NCBI RefSeq assembly: GCF_020535245.1
Contig: NZ_CP084911.1
Span: forward strand, 535,001-599,000
From: Asticcacaulis sp. AND118
GTDB lineage: Bacteria; Pseudomonadota; Alphaproteobacteria; Caulobacterales; Caulobacteraceae
DNA: 64,000 bases
Direction of reading: 5' to 3'
Positions within the stretch are counted from its first letter, which is position 1. Each line of letters opens with the position of its first letter. Both the position numbers and the translations under genes were made by a program. Below are positions 47,054 through 55,497 of the stretch, in pieces. Below the pieces are notes generated by a model. It worked only from the letters and a program-made list of their open reading frames with translations. It did not search any database and was not told the origin of the DNA.

Positions 47054-48093
47054 GCGAGCCCGCCACCGAAAAACCGCCGCTGCAGCTCAAGAGCCAGAAG
47101 TTCCGCGAAGCGCGCGAAAAGGACTGGAAGGCGCTGGCCAAACAGGTCGACCGCGCCGAAAACGGCGGTTTGGGCAAGTTCACGACTGAGGAACTGCTGG
47201 ACCTGCCGGTGCTCTACCGTTCCACCGTCTCGTCCCTGTCCATGGCGCAGTCGATCTCGCTCGACCGCAACCTGATCGGCTTTCTTCAGGCCTTGTGTGC
47301 GCGGGCCTATGTCTACATGTACGGCCCCCATGCCCGGCCCGGAGTCATCGCGCGCAACTTTTTCCTGCGCGAACTGCCGCGTTCGGTGCGCGCCCTGTGG
47401 GGCGAACTGGCCCTGTCCTTCCTCTGTCTGGCCTTGGGGATTCTGGGCGGTATCCTGATGTGCATGGCCGACCCTAGCTGGTACGATCCGCTGGTCGGCG
47501 GTATGTCTCAGGGCCGCGACCTCAACGCCAGCGCCGATAACCTGCGCAAGACCATCAGCGGGGCGGAAGACGGAGAGCCCCTGGCGGCCTTTTCGGTCTT
47601 CCTGATGACGCATAACACCAAGGTCACACTCATGGCGTTCGCGCTGGGGGTGATCGGCGGTCTGCCGACGGCTTTCCTGATGATCGTGTTCGGCATGTCG
47701 CTGGGGGCGATGGTGTGGCTGTTTGCCTCGCACGGTCTGGGGGTCGATTTCGTGGCTTGGCTGTCGATCCACGGCACGACCGAACTGGCGGCGGTCGTCA
47801 TCGGGGCCGCCGCGGGCTTCCATCTGGCGCGGCGCATCATGTTCCCCGGTCATCTGACGCGCAAGGCGGCTTTGTCCCAGGCCGGGCGGCTGGCCGGGAC
47901 GGCCATGATGGGGGCCATGCTGATGCTGATTATCGCCGGTTTTATCGAAGGCGTGGCGCGGCAGACCGTGACCGAAATGTGGGCGCGCTTCACCTTCGGC
48001 GGTGTGATGCTGGCCTTCTGGCTGGCCTACTATATCGGCATGGGCCGCGAACGTCGTCCGCCTGCGCAGGAGGTCAGCCGTGGCGAAGCGTGA
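47050..48093 (+). CDS. Stage II sporulation protein M (SpoIIM)-like membrane protein
   Basis: A 347-aa integral membrane protein of the SpoIIM/DUF95 family. The soluble N-terminus (~1-115) is followed by about five or six membrane segments, with FSVFLMTHNTKVTLMAFALGVIGGLPTAFLM and HGTTELAAVVIGAAAGFHLA as family landmarks. In non-sporulating bacteria these occur with MoxR/DUF58 and RDD genes and probably serve in envelope assembly or export. The GTG start overlaps the DUF58 stop. Confidence 0.85.
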   Translation: MSEPATEKPPLQLKSQKFREAREKDWKALAKQVDRAENGGLGKFTTEELLDLPVLYRSTVSSLSMAQSISLDRNLIGFLQALCARAYVYMYGPHARPGVIARNFFLRELPRSVRALWGELALSFLCLALGILGGILMCMADPSWYDPLVGGMSQGRDLNASADNLRKTISGAEDGEPLAAFSVFLMTHNTKVTLMAFALGVIGGLPTAFLMIVFGMSLGAMVWLFASHGLGVDFVAWLSIHGTTELAAVVIGAAAGFHLARRIMFPGHLTRKAALSQAGRLAGTAMMGAMLMLIIAGFIEGVARQTVTEMWARFTFGGVMLAFWLAYYIGMGRERRPPAQEVSRGEA

Positions 48094-49003
48094 CCTGATG
48101 AAGGGCGGGGCTGCCACTCTGCCGCCGCTGCAGGGCCCGGTGACACCCGTGACGACCCCCGAAGGCGTGGTTCTGTCCTTCCGCACGGCGTCCTTTGCGG
48201 CGCGGCTGGGGGCGCTGGTCATCGACTTCCTGATTATCATACTGGCGCCGGTAGCGCTGGTATTGCTCTATTTCATCCTGCCGTTCGAGCACCTTAAACT
48301 GGACGGTGCGAAGATGGATCATCCCGTCATTCAGGCGATGATGATTCTGTTCGTGCTGATCGGCTTCTTCCTGCGTTCGGGCTATTTCATGTTCTTCGAA
48401 CTGGGACCCCGCGCGGCGACGCCGGGCAAGCGCCTCATGAAGATCCGCGTGATCTCCCACGATGGCGGGCACCTGTCGCCGGCGGGCGTCATCACGCGCA
48501 ACGCCTTGCGCGAGGTGGAACTGTACCTGCCGATGACCCTGGCGTTTCAGGCCAGCGTCGTCGGCGGCTGGCTGGCGCTGGTGGCACTTCTGTGGACGCT
48601 TATTCTGGCGCTGCTGCCGTTGTTCAACGCGTCACGGGCGCGGCTGGGCGATTTTCTGGGCGGGACTCGCGTCGTCTATGTGCCGCGTGAGAAACTCAGC
48701 TTCGATCTGGCCGAACAGGTGCACGCCACGCCCTCGGCGCTGATCTTTACCCCTGAGCAGATAAGCGTCTATGGCGAGAAGGAACTGGGCGTGCTGGAAG
48801 AGGTGCTGCGCGAACGGCGCGCGCCGACAATGCGCGCCGTGGCCGACCGCATCAAGACGCGCATCGGCTGGGTGACGCCGAAGGCGGTGACCGAGATTCC
48901 GTCGGATGAGGCCTTCCTCAGCGCCTATTACGCCGCGCTGCGCGCCCAGCTTGAGGGGCGTATGCTGATGGGCCGCCGCCGCAAGGACAAGTTCGACGAA
49001 TAA
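48080..49003 (+). CDS. RDD family membrane protein
   Basis: A 307-aa protein with an RDD domain: RLGALVIDFLIIILAP in the first helix carries the conserved Arg and Asp, and the GPRAATPGKRLMKIRVI loop is characteristic. It has about three or four membrane segments. A long cytosolic C-terminal part (~200-307) of unknown function ends in a basic stretch (GRRRKDKFDE). It is last in the MoxR operon and overlaps the SpoIIM-like gene by 14 bases with a GTG start. Confidence 0.86.
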   Translation: MAKRDLMKGGAATLPPLQGPVTPVTTPEGVVLSFRTASFAARLGALVIDFLIIILAPVALVLLYFILPFEHLKLDGAKMDHPVIQAMMILFVLIGFFLRSGYFMFFELGPRAATPGKRLMKIRVISHDGGHLSPAGVITRNALREVELYLPMTLAFQASVVGGWLALVALLWTLILALLPLFNASRARLGDFLGGTRVVYVPREKLSFDLAEQVHATPSALIFTPEQISVYGEKELGVLEEVLRERRAPTMRAVADRIKTRIGWVTPKAVTEIPSDEAFLSAYYAALRAQLEGRMLMGRRRKDKFDE

Positions 49004-49010
49004 AGGCGTT

Positions 49011-49754
49011 TCAGGCGAACACGTCTGCGGCGCTTTCGGCCGGTTTGCCTTCCTTGGCCTCGCGCAGGCAGACATAGGCCGCGACGCTGAACACCAGCGT
49101 GAAAACATCGCCCATGGCGTTGATCAGGCCCGAAACCGCCAGAAACACGGGCTGCGCCAGTTCCTGTCCCACATATTCCAGCGGCGCTTCGGCGATGCCG
49201 GTGAGGACTCCCTGTAACACGCCTACGCAGATGAACAGCCCCAGCAATGCCCAGCGATTGTCCCTGGTCAGCGCGAAGCTGCGCTTTATGGCGCCGATGA
49301 TGCCTATGCCGCCTTCGGCGACATAGGCCGTGCAGGCGACCGAGGTGGCCTGCATCAGGATGATGCCCGGAATGATGAGCAAAAGGAAGCCGCAGATGTT
49401 CATCAGCATGCACAGGGCCGTGACGATCAGCAGCGGGACGATATTGATCAGGCTGCGCCCCAATGCATCTGACAACCGGAATTCGCTGCGCGCCAGGCCG
49501 GTGACGGCGATCTCGGTAATGATCGAATAGTTGATCATGTAGAGGGCGAGCCCTACCAGGGCATAGCCGGCCACGGGCCCGAAATTGCTGAACAGCGATT
49601 CGTACAGATTGTTGTCGACTTCGGCGGCCAGATCGGAAAGGAATACCGCGCCCAGCATGGACGGCACGCCAAGAATGAAAAAGGCGGTGCCGAAGATCAC
49701 CACGAAATGGCGGCCCAGCAGATCGAAAGCGCGGCTGAAAATGGCTGTGAACAT
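49011..49754 (-). CDS. Polytopic membrane protein (GPDPase-membrane-domain-like)
   Basis: A 247-aa protein with about six membrane segments. The pattern GLARSEFRLSDALGRSL, LLIIPGIILMQATSVACTAYVAEGG and GAIKRSFALTRDNRWALLGL resembles the YciC / glycerophosphodiester-phosphodiesterase membrane-domain superfamily. Its function is unknown. The ATG at 49754 is preferred over 49790 because GGGGGAAAG lies just upstream. It is convergent with the RDD gene, 7 bases apart. Confidence 0.75.
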   Translation of the reverse strand: MFTAIFSRAFDLLGRHFVVIFGTAFFILGVPSMLGAVFLSDLAAEVDNNLYESLFSNFGPVAGYALVGLALYMINYSIITEIAVTGLARSEFRLSDALGRSLINIVPLLIVTALCMLMNICGFLLLIIPGIILMQATSVACTAYVAEGGIGIIGAIKRSFALTRDNRWALLGLFICVGVLQGVLTGIAEAPLEYVGQELAQPVFLAVSGLINAMGDVFTLVFSVAAYVCLREAKEGKPAESAADVFA

Positions 49755-49783
49755 TGATCTTTCCCCCTGATGGGGAAGATTAA

Positions 49784-49884
49784 AGCGCATTCCGAAAAGT
49801 GTGCAACGGTTTTCGGAGTCAAATGCGCGACCAAACAGAAAATCAGAGCATGGTTCCGATCCAACGGGAGCGGAACCATGCTCT
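49784..49884. repeat. Alphaproteobacterial intergenic palindromic repeat
   Basis: Two successive hairpins: GCGCATTCCGAAAA...TTTTCGGAGTCAAATGCGC, then a perfect 14-bp stem AGAGCATGGTTCCG (49845-49858) / CGGAACCATGCTCT (49871-49884). The first motif is related to sequence at 59883-59927. Elements starting GCGCATyCCGAAAA are widespread in alphaproteobacterial genomes. It may act as a terminator for the EAL gene upstream on the minus strand. Confidence 0.8.
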
Positions 49885-49924
49885 GCACCATCATGGCTGT
49901 CCTGACAAGGACATCCGCATCAGC

Positions 49925-51598
49925 CTAACCCCACGTTTCGCGCACGCCCTTGCGGCGGGCGAGGGCGTGGGAAATGGCGTTGGCGCGCGGCGGGATTTCG
50001 GCTGCCGGCTTGCCGAACAGCCAGCCCTGACCGTAGCCGATGCCAAGATCCTTCGACAGGCGCACCATGTCTTCGTTCTCGATCATTTCGCCGATGCAGT
50101 GGCATTTCAGTTCCTGGCACAGGATGCTGAGCGAGTGGATCAGGGCCTTCTGGCGCGGCTGGGTGAGGGCTGTCTTCAGGAAGGGACCGTCGATCTTGAT
50201 ATAGTCGACGTCGAAGCGGCGCAGGTAATTATAGGCCGCCGCGCCAGAGCCAAAATCGTCGAGGCAGATCTTGTAGCCGCGGCGGCGCAGGTCGGCGAGG
50301 AAACGCGCGGCGTCCTCGACATCCTCGACCACGTGGGATTCGGTCAGTTCGAACATCAGGCGGTTTTTCAGCGACGGCTCGGCCTTGAGGCGCGCGCTGA
50401 GGCGGTCGCGGAACTGCGCGTTCTGCACCGACAGGCCGGACAGGTTCACCGCGATGGATTCGCCGGGATAGTGTTTCAGCGCCGTGATCGCCTTGTCGCA
50501 AACGGCCAGATCGAACTCGACCGCCAGCCCGACCTGTTCGGAAAAACGCACCGTGTCGTAGGAATCCATGCCGCCGGTAAAGCGCAGCAAAGCCTCGTAG
50601 TGCTGGACTTCGCGTGATGCGATGTCCACGACCGGCTGGAAATGCAGATTGAACTGCCCGGCGGCGAGGATGGCCTTGACACGGGCATACTGGTCCACCG
50701 CGGCGTTGATGGCCGCATTGAGGCTGTTCTGCAGGTCCTGGCCGTCAAGCGAGGCGCTCTTGGTGAACTTGTCCACCACGTAGGACAGGGCCTTGGCGAC
50801 GCTGTCCTCGCTGAGATTGGCGGTATCGAGCGACAGGGTGACGACGCTGGAAGAGACCCGATCCTTTTTGACGCCGGCATTGGTCAGCACCTGCTGGATG
50901 TCGCCCATCAACTGGTCTTCGCTGACCGCGTCAGGGCCTTGGCCGGCCACCACGCCGAATTCTTCATTCCCCAGACGCGCGGCGGTGCCGGTCGGACCGG
51001 ACGAGGCGCGCAGCAGGGCGCCGATTTCGCCCATGAGCTGCTCCGAGCGCGACTGCGGCATCTCTCCCATGGCATCGGTCAGACCGTTGAGACGGATGAG
51101 TTGCATTTCCTTCAGCATGGCCGCGCCGGAACCGCTGTCGCCCGGCTTGATCGAGCGCGACGCCATGTGTTGAAAGTCGCACATGTCGAGCAGGCCGGAT
51201 ACGTCGTCGCGCGCGGGCAGGGCGCGCGCCAGCGGCTCGGACAGAACGGTGATGGTGAGGTAGGTGTGCTGGCGGTCGGGCAGGTAGCAGGCGCCGAGAT
51301 TGACGTGCAGCGGCTTGCGCCCTTCGGGTTTCAGGCGCACGGTCGCGGGGTCGAGACGACCGATTTCACGCGTGCGCTTGAGCAGGCGGGCAACCAGATA
51401 CCGTTCAGAGACTGGGAACAGCGCCTCGATCGATTGCCCTTTGAGAGTCTGGGCGTCTTCGGCCAGAAGCGCATTGGTCGCGCCGACGGTGCGTACGATA
51501 CGCGACTGGGCGTCCACCTCCACCAGAAGGTCTGCAGCAGCCAGTGAAAAGGCGATATAGCGGTCGCGCTGGGTCTTGTAATCGTCGCGTTCGGGCAT
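49925..51598 (-). CDS. PAS / degenerate GGDEF / EAL protein
   Basis: A 557-aa soluble protein. It has a PAS-like domain (~15-125: LLVEVDAQSRIVRTVGATNALL), a GGDEF-like domain (~160-290) in which the signature reads GNEEF and is probably inactive, and an EAL domain (~300-545). Catalytic residues are kept: YEALLRF, AVNLS, FELTES, LDDFGSG, IKID, GEMIE and GYGQGW. Loop 6 (DDFGSGAAAYNYLR) differs from the classical sequence, so catalysis is likely but not certain. No membrane segment is seen. It is divergent from the TetR regulator gene. Confidence 0.88.
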   Translation of the reverse strand: MPERDDYKTQRDRYIAFSLAAADLLVEVDAQSRIVRTVGATNALLAEDAQTLKGQSIEALFPVSERYLVARLLKRTREIGRLDPATVRLKPEGRKPLHVNLGACYLPDRQHTYLTITVLSEPLARALPARDDVSGLLDMCDFQHMASRSIKPGDSGSGAAMLKEMQLIRLNGLTDAMGEMPQSRSEQLMGEIGALLRASSGPTGTAARLGNEEFGVVAGQGPDAVSEDQLMGDIQQVLTNAGVKKDRVSSSVVTLSLDTANLSEDSVAKALSYVVDKFTKSASLDGQDLQNSLNAAINAAVDQYARVKAILAAGQFNLHFQPVVDIASREVQHYEALLRFTGGMDSYDTVRFSEQVGLAVEFDLAVCDKAITALKHYPGESIAVNLSGLSVQNAQFRDRLSARLKAEPSLKNRLMFELTESHVVEDVEDAARFLADLRRRGYKICLDDFGSGAAAYNYLRRFDVDYIKIDGPFLKTALTQPRQKALIHSLSILCQELKCHCIGEMIENEDMVRLSKDLGIGYGQGWLFGKPAAEIPPRANAISHALARRKGVRETWG

Positions 51599-51721
51599 GC
51601 CGCCAATACTTCCTCACCCGGTTTTATAAACAGCACCGGCACTCACAAACCGCTAAATAAGCATGCAAAACTTAATAAAGCTTCTGCACGCGTCTCTTTG
51701 GCGCATGGGGCCGCATACGGA

Positions 51722-51749
51722 TTGACAGTACAGACTTGTCTGTCACAAT
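51722..51749 (+). promoter_or_regulatory. Promoter with operator in the spacer, upstream of tetR-type gene
   Basis: TTGACA (51722-51727) and CACAAT (51744-51749) are 16 bases apart. The spacer contains the perfect palindrome ACAGAC-TT-GTCTGT (51730-51743), with flanking TGACAG/CTGTCA extending the symmetry partly. A dimeric repressor bound there would block RNA polymerase, so autoregulation by the TetR protein encoded 29 bases downstream is the natural reading. Confidence 0.75.
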
Positions 51750-51778
51750 CCGGACGTATCTGACACGGAGTATGCATC

Positions 51779-52378
51779 ATGTCCGGAGCCAAGACCGGTG
51801 TAAAGGACCGCATTCTGCAAACCGCCCTGCCTTTGTTCGCCGGGCAGGGGTTTCGCGCCACTGGCATCGACCGCATCATCGCCGATTCGGCGGTGGCCAA
51901 GGCCAGCTTCTACCGGCACTTTCCGTCGAAGGACGACCTGATTCTGGCCTGTCTCGAACGCTGGCACATTTCGCATTTTGCGGCGCTGAAAATGGCCGTG
52001 GAGGATGTCGAGGTCAAATCGAGACCGCTGGCCCTATTCGACGTCCTGCCGGAGGTCGTCGAGGCGAGCCTGCGCGGCGACCTGCTGATCACGGCGACGG
52101 TCGAGTTCGGCAATGCGCGTCCGGCCATTGCCGACATGGTCGCGTCGGCGCGCCGTCAGGTGCGCGAATGGTTCGAGGTCTTGCTGGGCGAGGCCGGCTA
52201 TGCCGATCTGGCCGAAGGCCTGTCGCACGAATGGCTTCTGCTCTATGAGGGGGCAATGGTCGGGTCTTTACGCGAAACGCCGGCCCACGCCTCGCGCTGG
52301 GCGCGCGCCAATGCCGAGCGCAGCCTGCAGCAGATCCAGCTCAAGCGTTTGCTCAGCAAGACCCTGCCCGGACATTAA
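51779..52378 (+). CDS. TetR/AcrR family transcriptional regulator
   Basis: A 199-aa repressor with an N-terminal TetR helix-turn-helix (KDRILQTALPLFAGQGFRATGIDRIIADSAVAKASFYRHFPSKDDLI) and a C-terminal ligand domain similar to TetR_C members seen beside efflux or reductase genes. The 28-bp promoter/operator just upstream suggests self-repression. No obvious target gene is adjacent: the divergent gene encodes a c-di-GMP protein and the downstream one an MHYT sensor. Confidence 0.9.
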   Translation: MSGAKTGVKDRILQTALPLFAGQGFRATGIDRIIADSAVAKASFYRHFPSKDDLILACLERWHISHFAALKMAVEDVEVKSRPLALFDVLPEVVEASLRGDLLITATVEFGNARPAIADMVASARRQVREWFEVLLGEAGYADLAEGLSHEWLLLYEGAMVGSLRETPAHASRWARANAERSLQQIQLKRLLSKTLPGH

Positions 52379-52479
52379 GGCGGCGGTCGGCGTCGCCGTT
52401 AACACAATCGAAAACGCTGATGTGCCATTTGTCTGACGAGTATCGCGCGTAAAAGACGTGCCGGCAGGACAGAACGACG

Positions 52480-55269
52480 ATGTACAGAATAATTGCGTGT
52501 TTGCGCGATCAGCATGACTGGGCGCTGGTTTTGCTGGCAGCCGTCGTATGTATAGCTGCGTCTTTCACGGCCCTGACCCTGGCCCGCCGCGCCCGCGCTA
52601 CTGAAGGCCGCGAGCGGCTGCGCTGGATCGGCATGGCGGGCCTCGCCGCCGGTTTCGGCATCTGGGCCACGCACTTCATTGCCATGCTGGCCTATAATGC
52701 CGGCGTCGCCACGGGCTACGACCTCCCCAAGACCTTTCTGTCGCTGATCATCGCCGTGACCCTGACGGGGAGCGGCATCGCCCTGGCTGTGTCGGAAAAC
52801 AAGGCGCTGTGGCGCGGCGTCGGCGGCGCATTGCTGGGGCTGGGCGTCGCGGGTATGCACTATACGGGCATGTCGGCGGTGATCGCGCCGGCACAGTTGC
52901 ATTGGCATTCGGATATGGTCGCCGCGTCGGTCCTGATCGGCATGGCGTTGGGTGCAGCCGCCCTGTGGCTGGCGACGGGTTCTTCGCGGCATGGACTGTG
53001 GGGCGGCAGCCTGCTGATGGTGCTGGGCATCGTCGCACATCACTTTACGGGCATGGGTGCGCTCGACGTAACGCCCGATCCGCGCATCGCCACGGGCGGC
53101 CTCATGCTCAATCCGGGCAGCATGTCGATTACAGTGGCCGTCGTCGCTGTGACCGCGATGGGCTTCTGTATCATGAGCCTGCTCCAGCGTCAGCAGTTCG
53201 AAGCCGCGGTCGCCGCCAACGAGCGCCACATGCGCATCCTGATCGATTCCGTGCGCGACTACGCCATCTACATGCTCGATCCTCAGGGCCGCGTCACCAA
53301 CTGGAACGCCGGCGCGCAACGCTTCAAGGGTTATGAAGCTTCGGAAATCGTGGGCCAATCTTTCGAGGTCTTCTTCCCGGAAGCCGATCGTCAGGCCAAC
53401 CGCCCGCAACAGATATTGCAAACGGCTCTGGAGCAGGGCCGCTACGAAGAAGAGGGACAGCGCGTGCGTAAGGACGGCACGCCCTTTCTGGCTCACGTCG
53501 TTCTGACCCCCATGTACGAGAGCGACGGCTCCCTGATCGGTTTTGCCAAGGTGACACGCGACATCACGCAACGCCGCGCCGACCGTGAAAAGCTGGTGCG
53601 CACCACGCACAATTTTGACACGGCGCTCCGTCACATGTCGCAGGGGCTGAGCCTTTACGACTCCGAACACCGTCTCGTTTTCGCCAATCCGCGCGTCCTG
53701 ACCATGTTCGGCAATGATGCGGAAATGACCATGCCGGGCACCTCTTTCCGGGATATTTTGACGAATATCCTGCGTCGCAACGGGGCGACCGAGGCCCATA
53801 TCGAAGCCCGCTACCGCGCCCACATGGACCTGATCGCTCAGCCCGAAGGCGGCACGCTGATCTCCGAATTCGCCAACGGCACCGTCCTTTCGATCACGCA
53901 CCGTCCCATGCCGGAAGGCGGCTGGGTCTCGACGATCGATGACGTTACGGCGCGCAGACAGGACGAGGCCCGTATCGCGCATATGGCGCGGCACGACGGG
54001 CTGACCGGCCTGCCCAACCGCGAACATTTCAATCAGCACGCCGACCGCGAGCTGGAGCGCGCCCTGCGCGCCGGGCATAAGGTGGCGGCCGTGGCTATCG
54101 ACCTTGATCGCTTCAAGGAAATCAACGATATGCGGGGTCATGCCGCCGGTGATCAGGTTCTGAAGATCATTGCCGAACGCCTGCAGATGCTGTGCGACGA
54201 CTCAGAATTTGTGGCCCGCATCGGCGGCGACGAGTTTGCCTGCGTCAAACACTACACCGATCCGCGCGAGTTGAGCGACTTCGTCAGCCGTGTGCACGAC
54301 GCCCTGCATCAGCGCATCGATCTGGACGGCTTCGAGCTGGCCACAGGCGGCTCCGTCGGCGTCGCCACCTATCCCAACGATGCCGATGGCCGCGAGCCGT
54401 TGATGAATAACGCCGATCTGGCGCTTTACCGCGCCAAGTCGCAGCCGCGCATCGCCGGTCAGGAAACGGTCTGTTACTACGAAGCCCGTATGGACGAAGC
54501 CGCGCGCGACCGCCGCGCCCTGGCCAAGGACCTGTGGCAGGCCATCGCGCGTGATGAGTTGCGCGTCCACTATCAGGTGCAGAAATCCGTCACCTCTCAG
54601 GCCATCACCGGCTACGAAGCCCTGCTGCGCTGGCAACATCCCCAGCGTGGTTTCGTCAGCCCGGTGGACTTCATTCCGGTGGCTGAGGAATGCGGCGCCA
54701 TCCTCGAAATCGGCGAATGGGTGCTGCGCACGGCCTGTGCCGAGGCGGCGTCGTGGAACAACGACGCCAAGGTGGCCGTGAACCTGTCGCCGGTGCAGTT
54801 GTCGCATCCCGATCTGGTCGGCATGGTGCACGCCATCCTGATCGAAACCGGCCTCTCGCCGCAGCGTCTGGAGCTGGAAATCACCGAGTCGACCATTATC
54901 GGCGACAAGACCCGCGCCCTGCACATCCTGCGTCAGATCAAGAGTTTCGGCGTCACCATCGCTATCGACGATTTCGGCACCGGTTACTCGTCGCTCGATA
55001 CGCTCAACGCCTTCCCGTTCGACAAGATCAAGATCGACCGGTCCTTCCTGATGGAGGCCGAACAGAGCCCTCAGGCGCGCGCCATCATCCGCGCCATTCT
55101 GGCGCTGGGCAAGAGCCTCGAAGTGCCTGTGCTGGCCGAGGGCGTCGAGACCATCGCGCAACTGGAACTGCTGCGCAGCGAAGGCTGCGACGAGGCGCAG
55201 GGCTACTATTTCGGCCGCCCCGCCGCCCAGATTCTCGACGAATCGTCGTCGGCCCGTCTGAGCGCCTGA
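52480..55269 (+). CDS. MHYT-PAS-GGDEF-EAL bifunctional c-di-GMP protein
   Basis: A 929-aa membrane sensor. The N-terminal MHYT domain (~1-230, about seven helices) carries WATHFIAM, GMHYTGM and HHFTGM, proposed to bind a metal for sensing O2, CO or NO. Two PAS domains (~245-360 and ~375-490) come next. The GGDEF domain has an intact RIGGDEFA near residue 582. The EAL domain (YEALLRW at ~712, ELEITES, DDFGTGYSSLDTL, IKIDRSF, AEGVET, EAQGYYFGRP) is complete. Both synthesis and hydrolysis of c-di-GMP are possible. A strong terminator follows. Confidence 0.95.
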   Translation: MYRIIACLRDQHDWALVLLAAVVCIAASFTALTLARRARATEGRERLRWIGMAGLAAGFGIWATHFIAMLAYNAGVATGYDLPKTFLSLIIAVTLTGSGIALAVSENKALWRGVGGALLGLGVAGMHYTGMSAVIAPAQLHWHSDMVAASVLIGMALGAAALWLATGSSRHGLWGGSLLMVLGIVAHHFTGMGALDVTPDPRIATGGLMLNPGSMSITVAVVAVTAMGFCIMSLLQRQQFEAAVAANERHMRILIDSVRDYAIYMLDPQGRVTNWNAGAQRFKGYEASEIVGQSFEVFFPEADRQANRPQQILQTALEQGRYEEEGQRVRKDGTPFLAHVVLTPMYESDGSLIGFAKVTRDITQRRADREKLVRTTHNFDTALRHMSQGLSLYDSEHRLVFANPRVLTMFGNDAEMTMPGTSFRDILTNILRRNGATEAHIEARYRAHMDLIAQPEGGTLISEFANGTVLSITHRPMPEGGWVSTIDDVTARRQDEARIAHMARHDGLTGLPNREHFNQHADRELERALRAGHKVAAVAIDLDRFKEINDMRGHAAGDQVLKIIAERLQMLCDDSEFVARIGGDEFACVKHYTDPRELSDFVSRVHDALHQRIDLDGFELATGGSVGVATYPNDADGREPLMNNADLALYRAKSQPRIAGQETVCYYEARMDEAARDRRALAKDLWQAIARDELRVHYQVQKSVTSQAITGYEALLRWQHPQRGFVSPVDFIPVAEECGAILEIGEWVLRTACAEAASWNNDAKVAVNLSPVQLSHPDLVGMVHAILIETGLSPQRLELEITESTIIGDKTRALHILRQIKSFGVTIAIDDFGTGYSSLDTLNAFPFDKIKIDRSFLMEAEQSPQARAIIRAILALGKSLEVPVLAEGVETIAQLELLRSEGCDEAQGYYFGRPAAQILDESSSARLSA

Positions 55270-55360
55270 TCCCGGTTGAAGAATTCGGCAATTAAATCGC
55301 AGGGTCTGCGACGGATTCATATCCGGCTACCGTAACAGACAGCGGTGCACATCCTGTTCT

Positions 55361-55403
55361 GGCCGCAAGCGGGCCCCCTCTTGGCGCTTGCGGCCGTTTT
55401 TTT
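55361..55403 (+). terminator. Rho-independent terminator after MHYT gene
   Basis: An 11-bp stem, GGCCGCAAGCG / CGCTTGCGGCC, with a 13-nt loop followed by a G and seven T residues. It separates the MHYT gene from the RND pump gene. Confidence 0.9.
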
Positions 55404-55497
55404 CTCTCCGGCTTGTCAGTGCTCATCAGGGACTTGTCAGGGGAAGGGATGTGAGCCAAGACACCTGACCACAGACGTCGCCTGACCAAGGGTTTCC

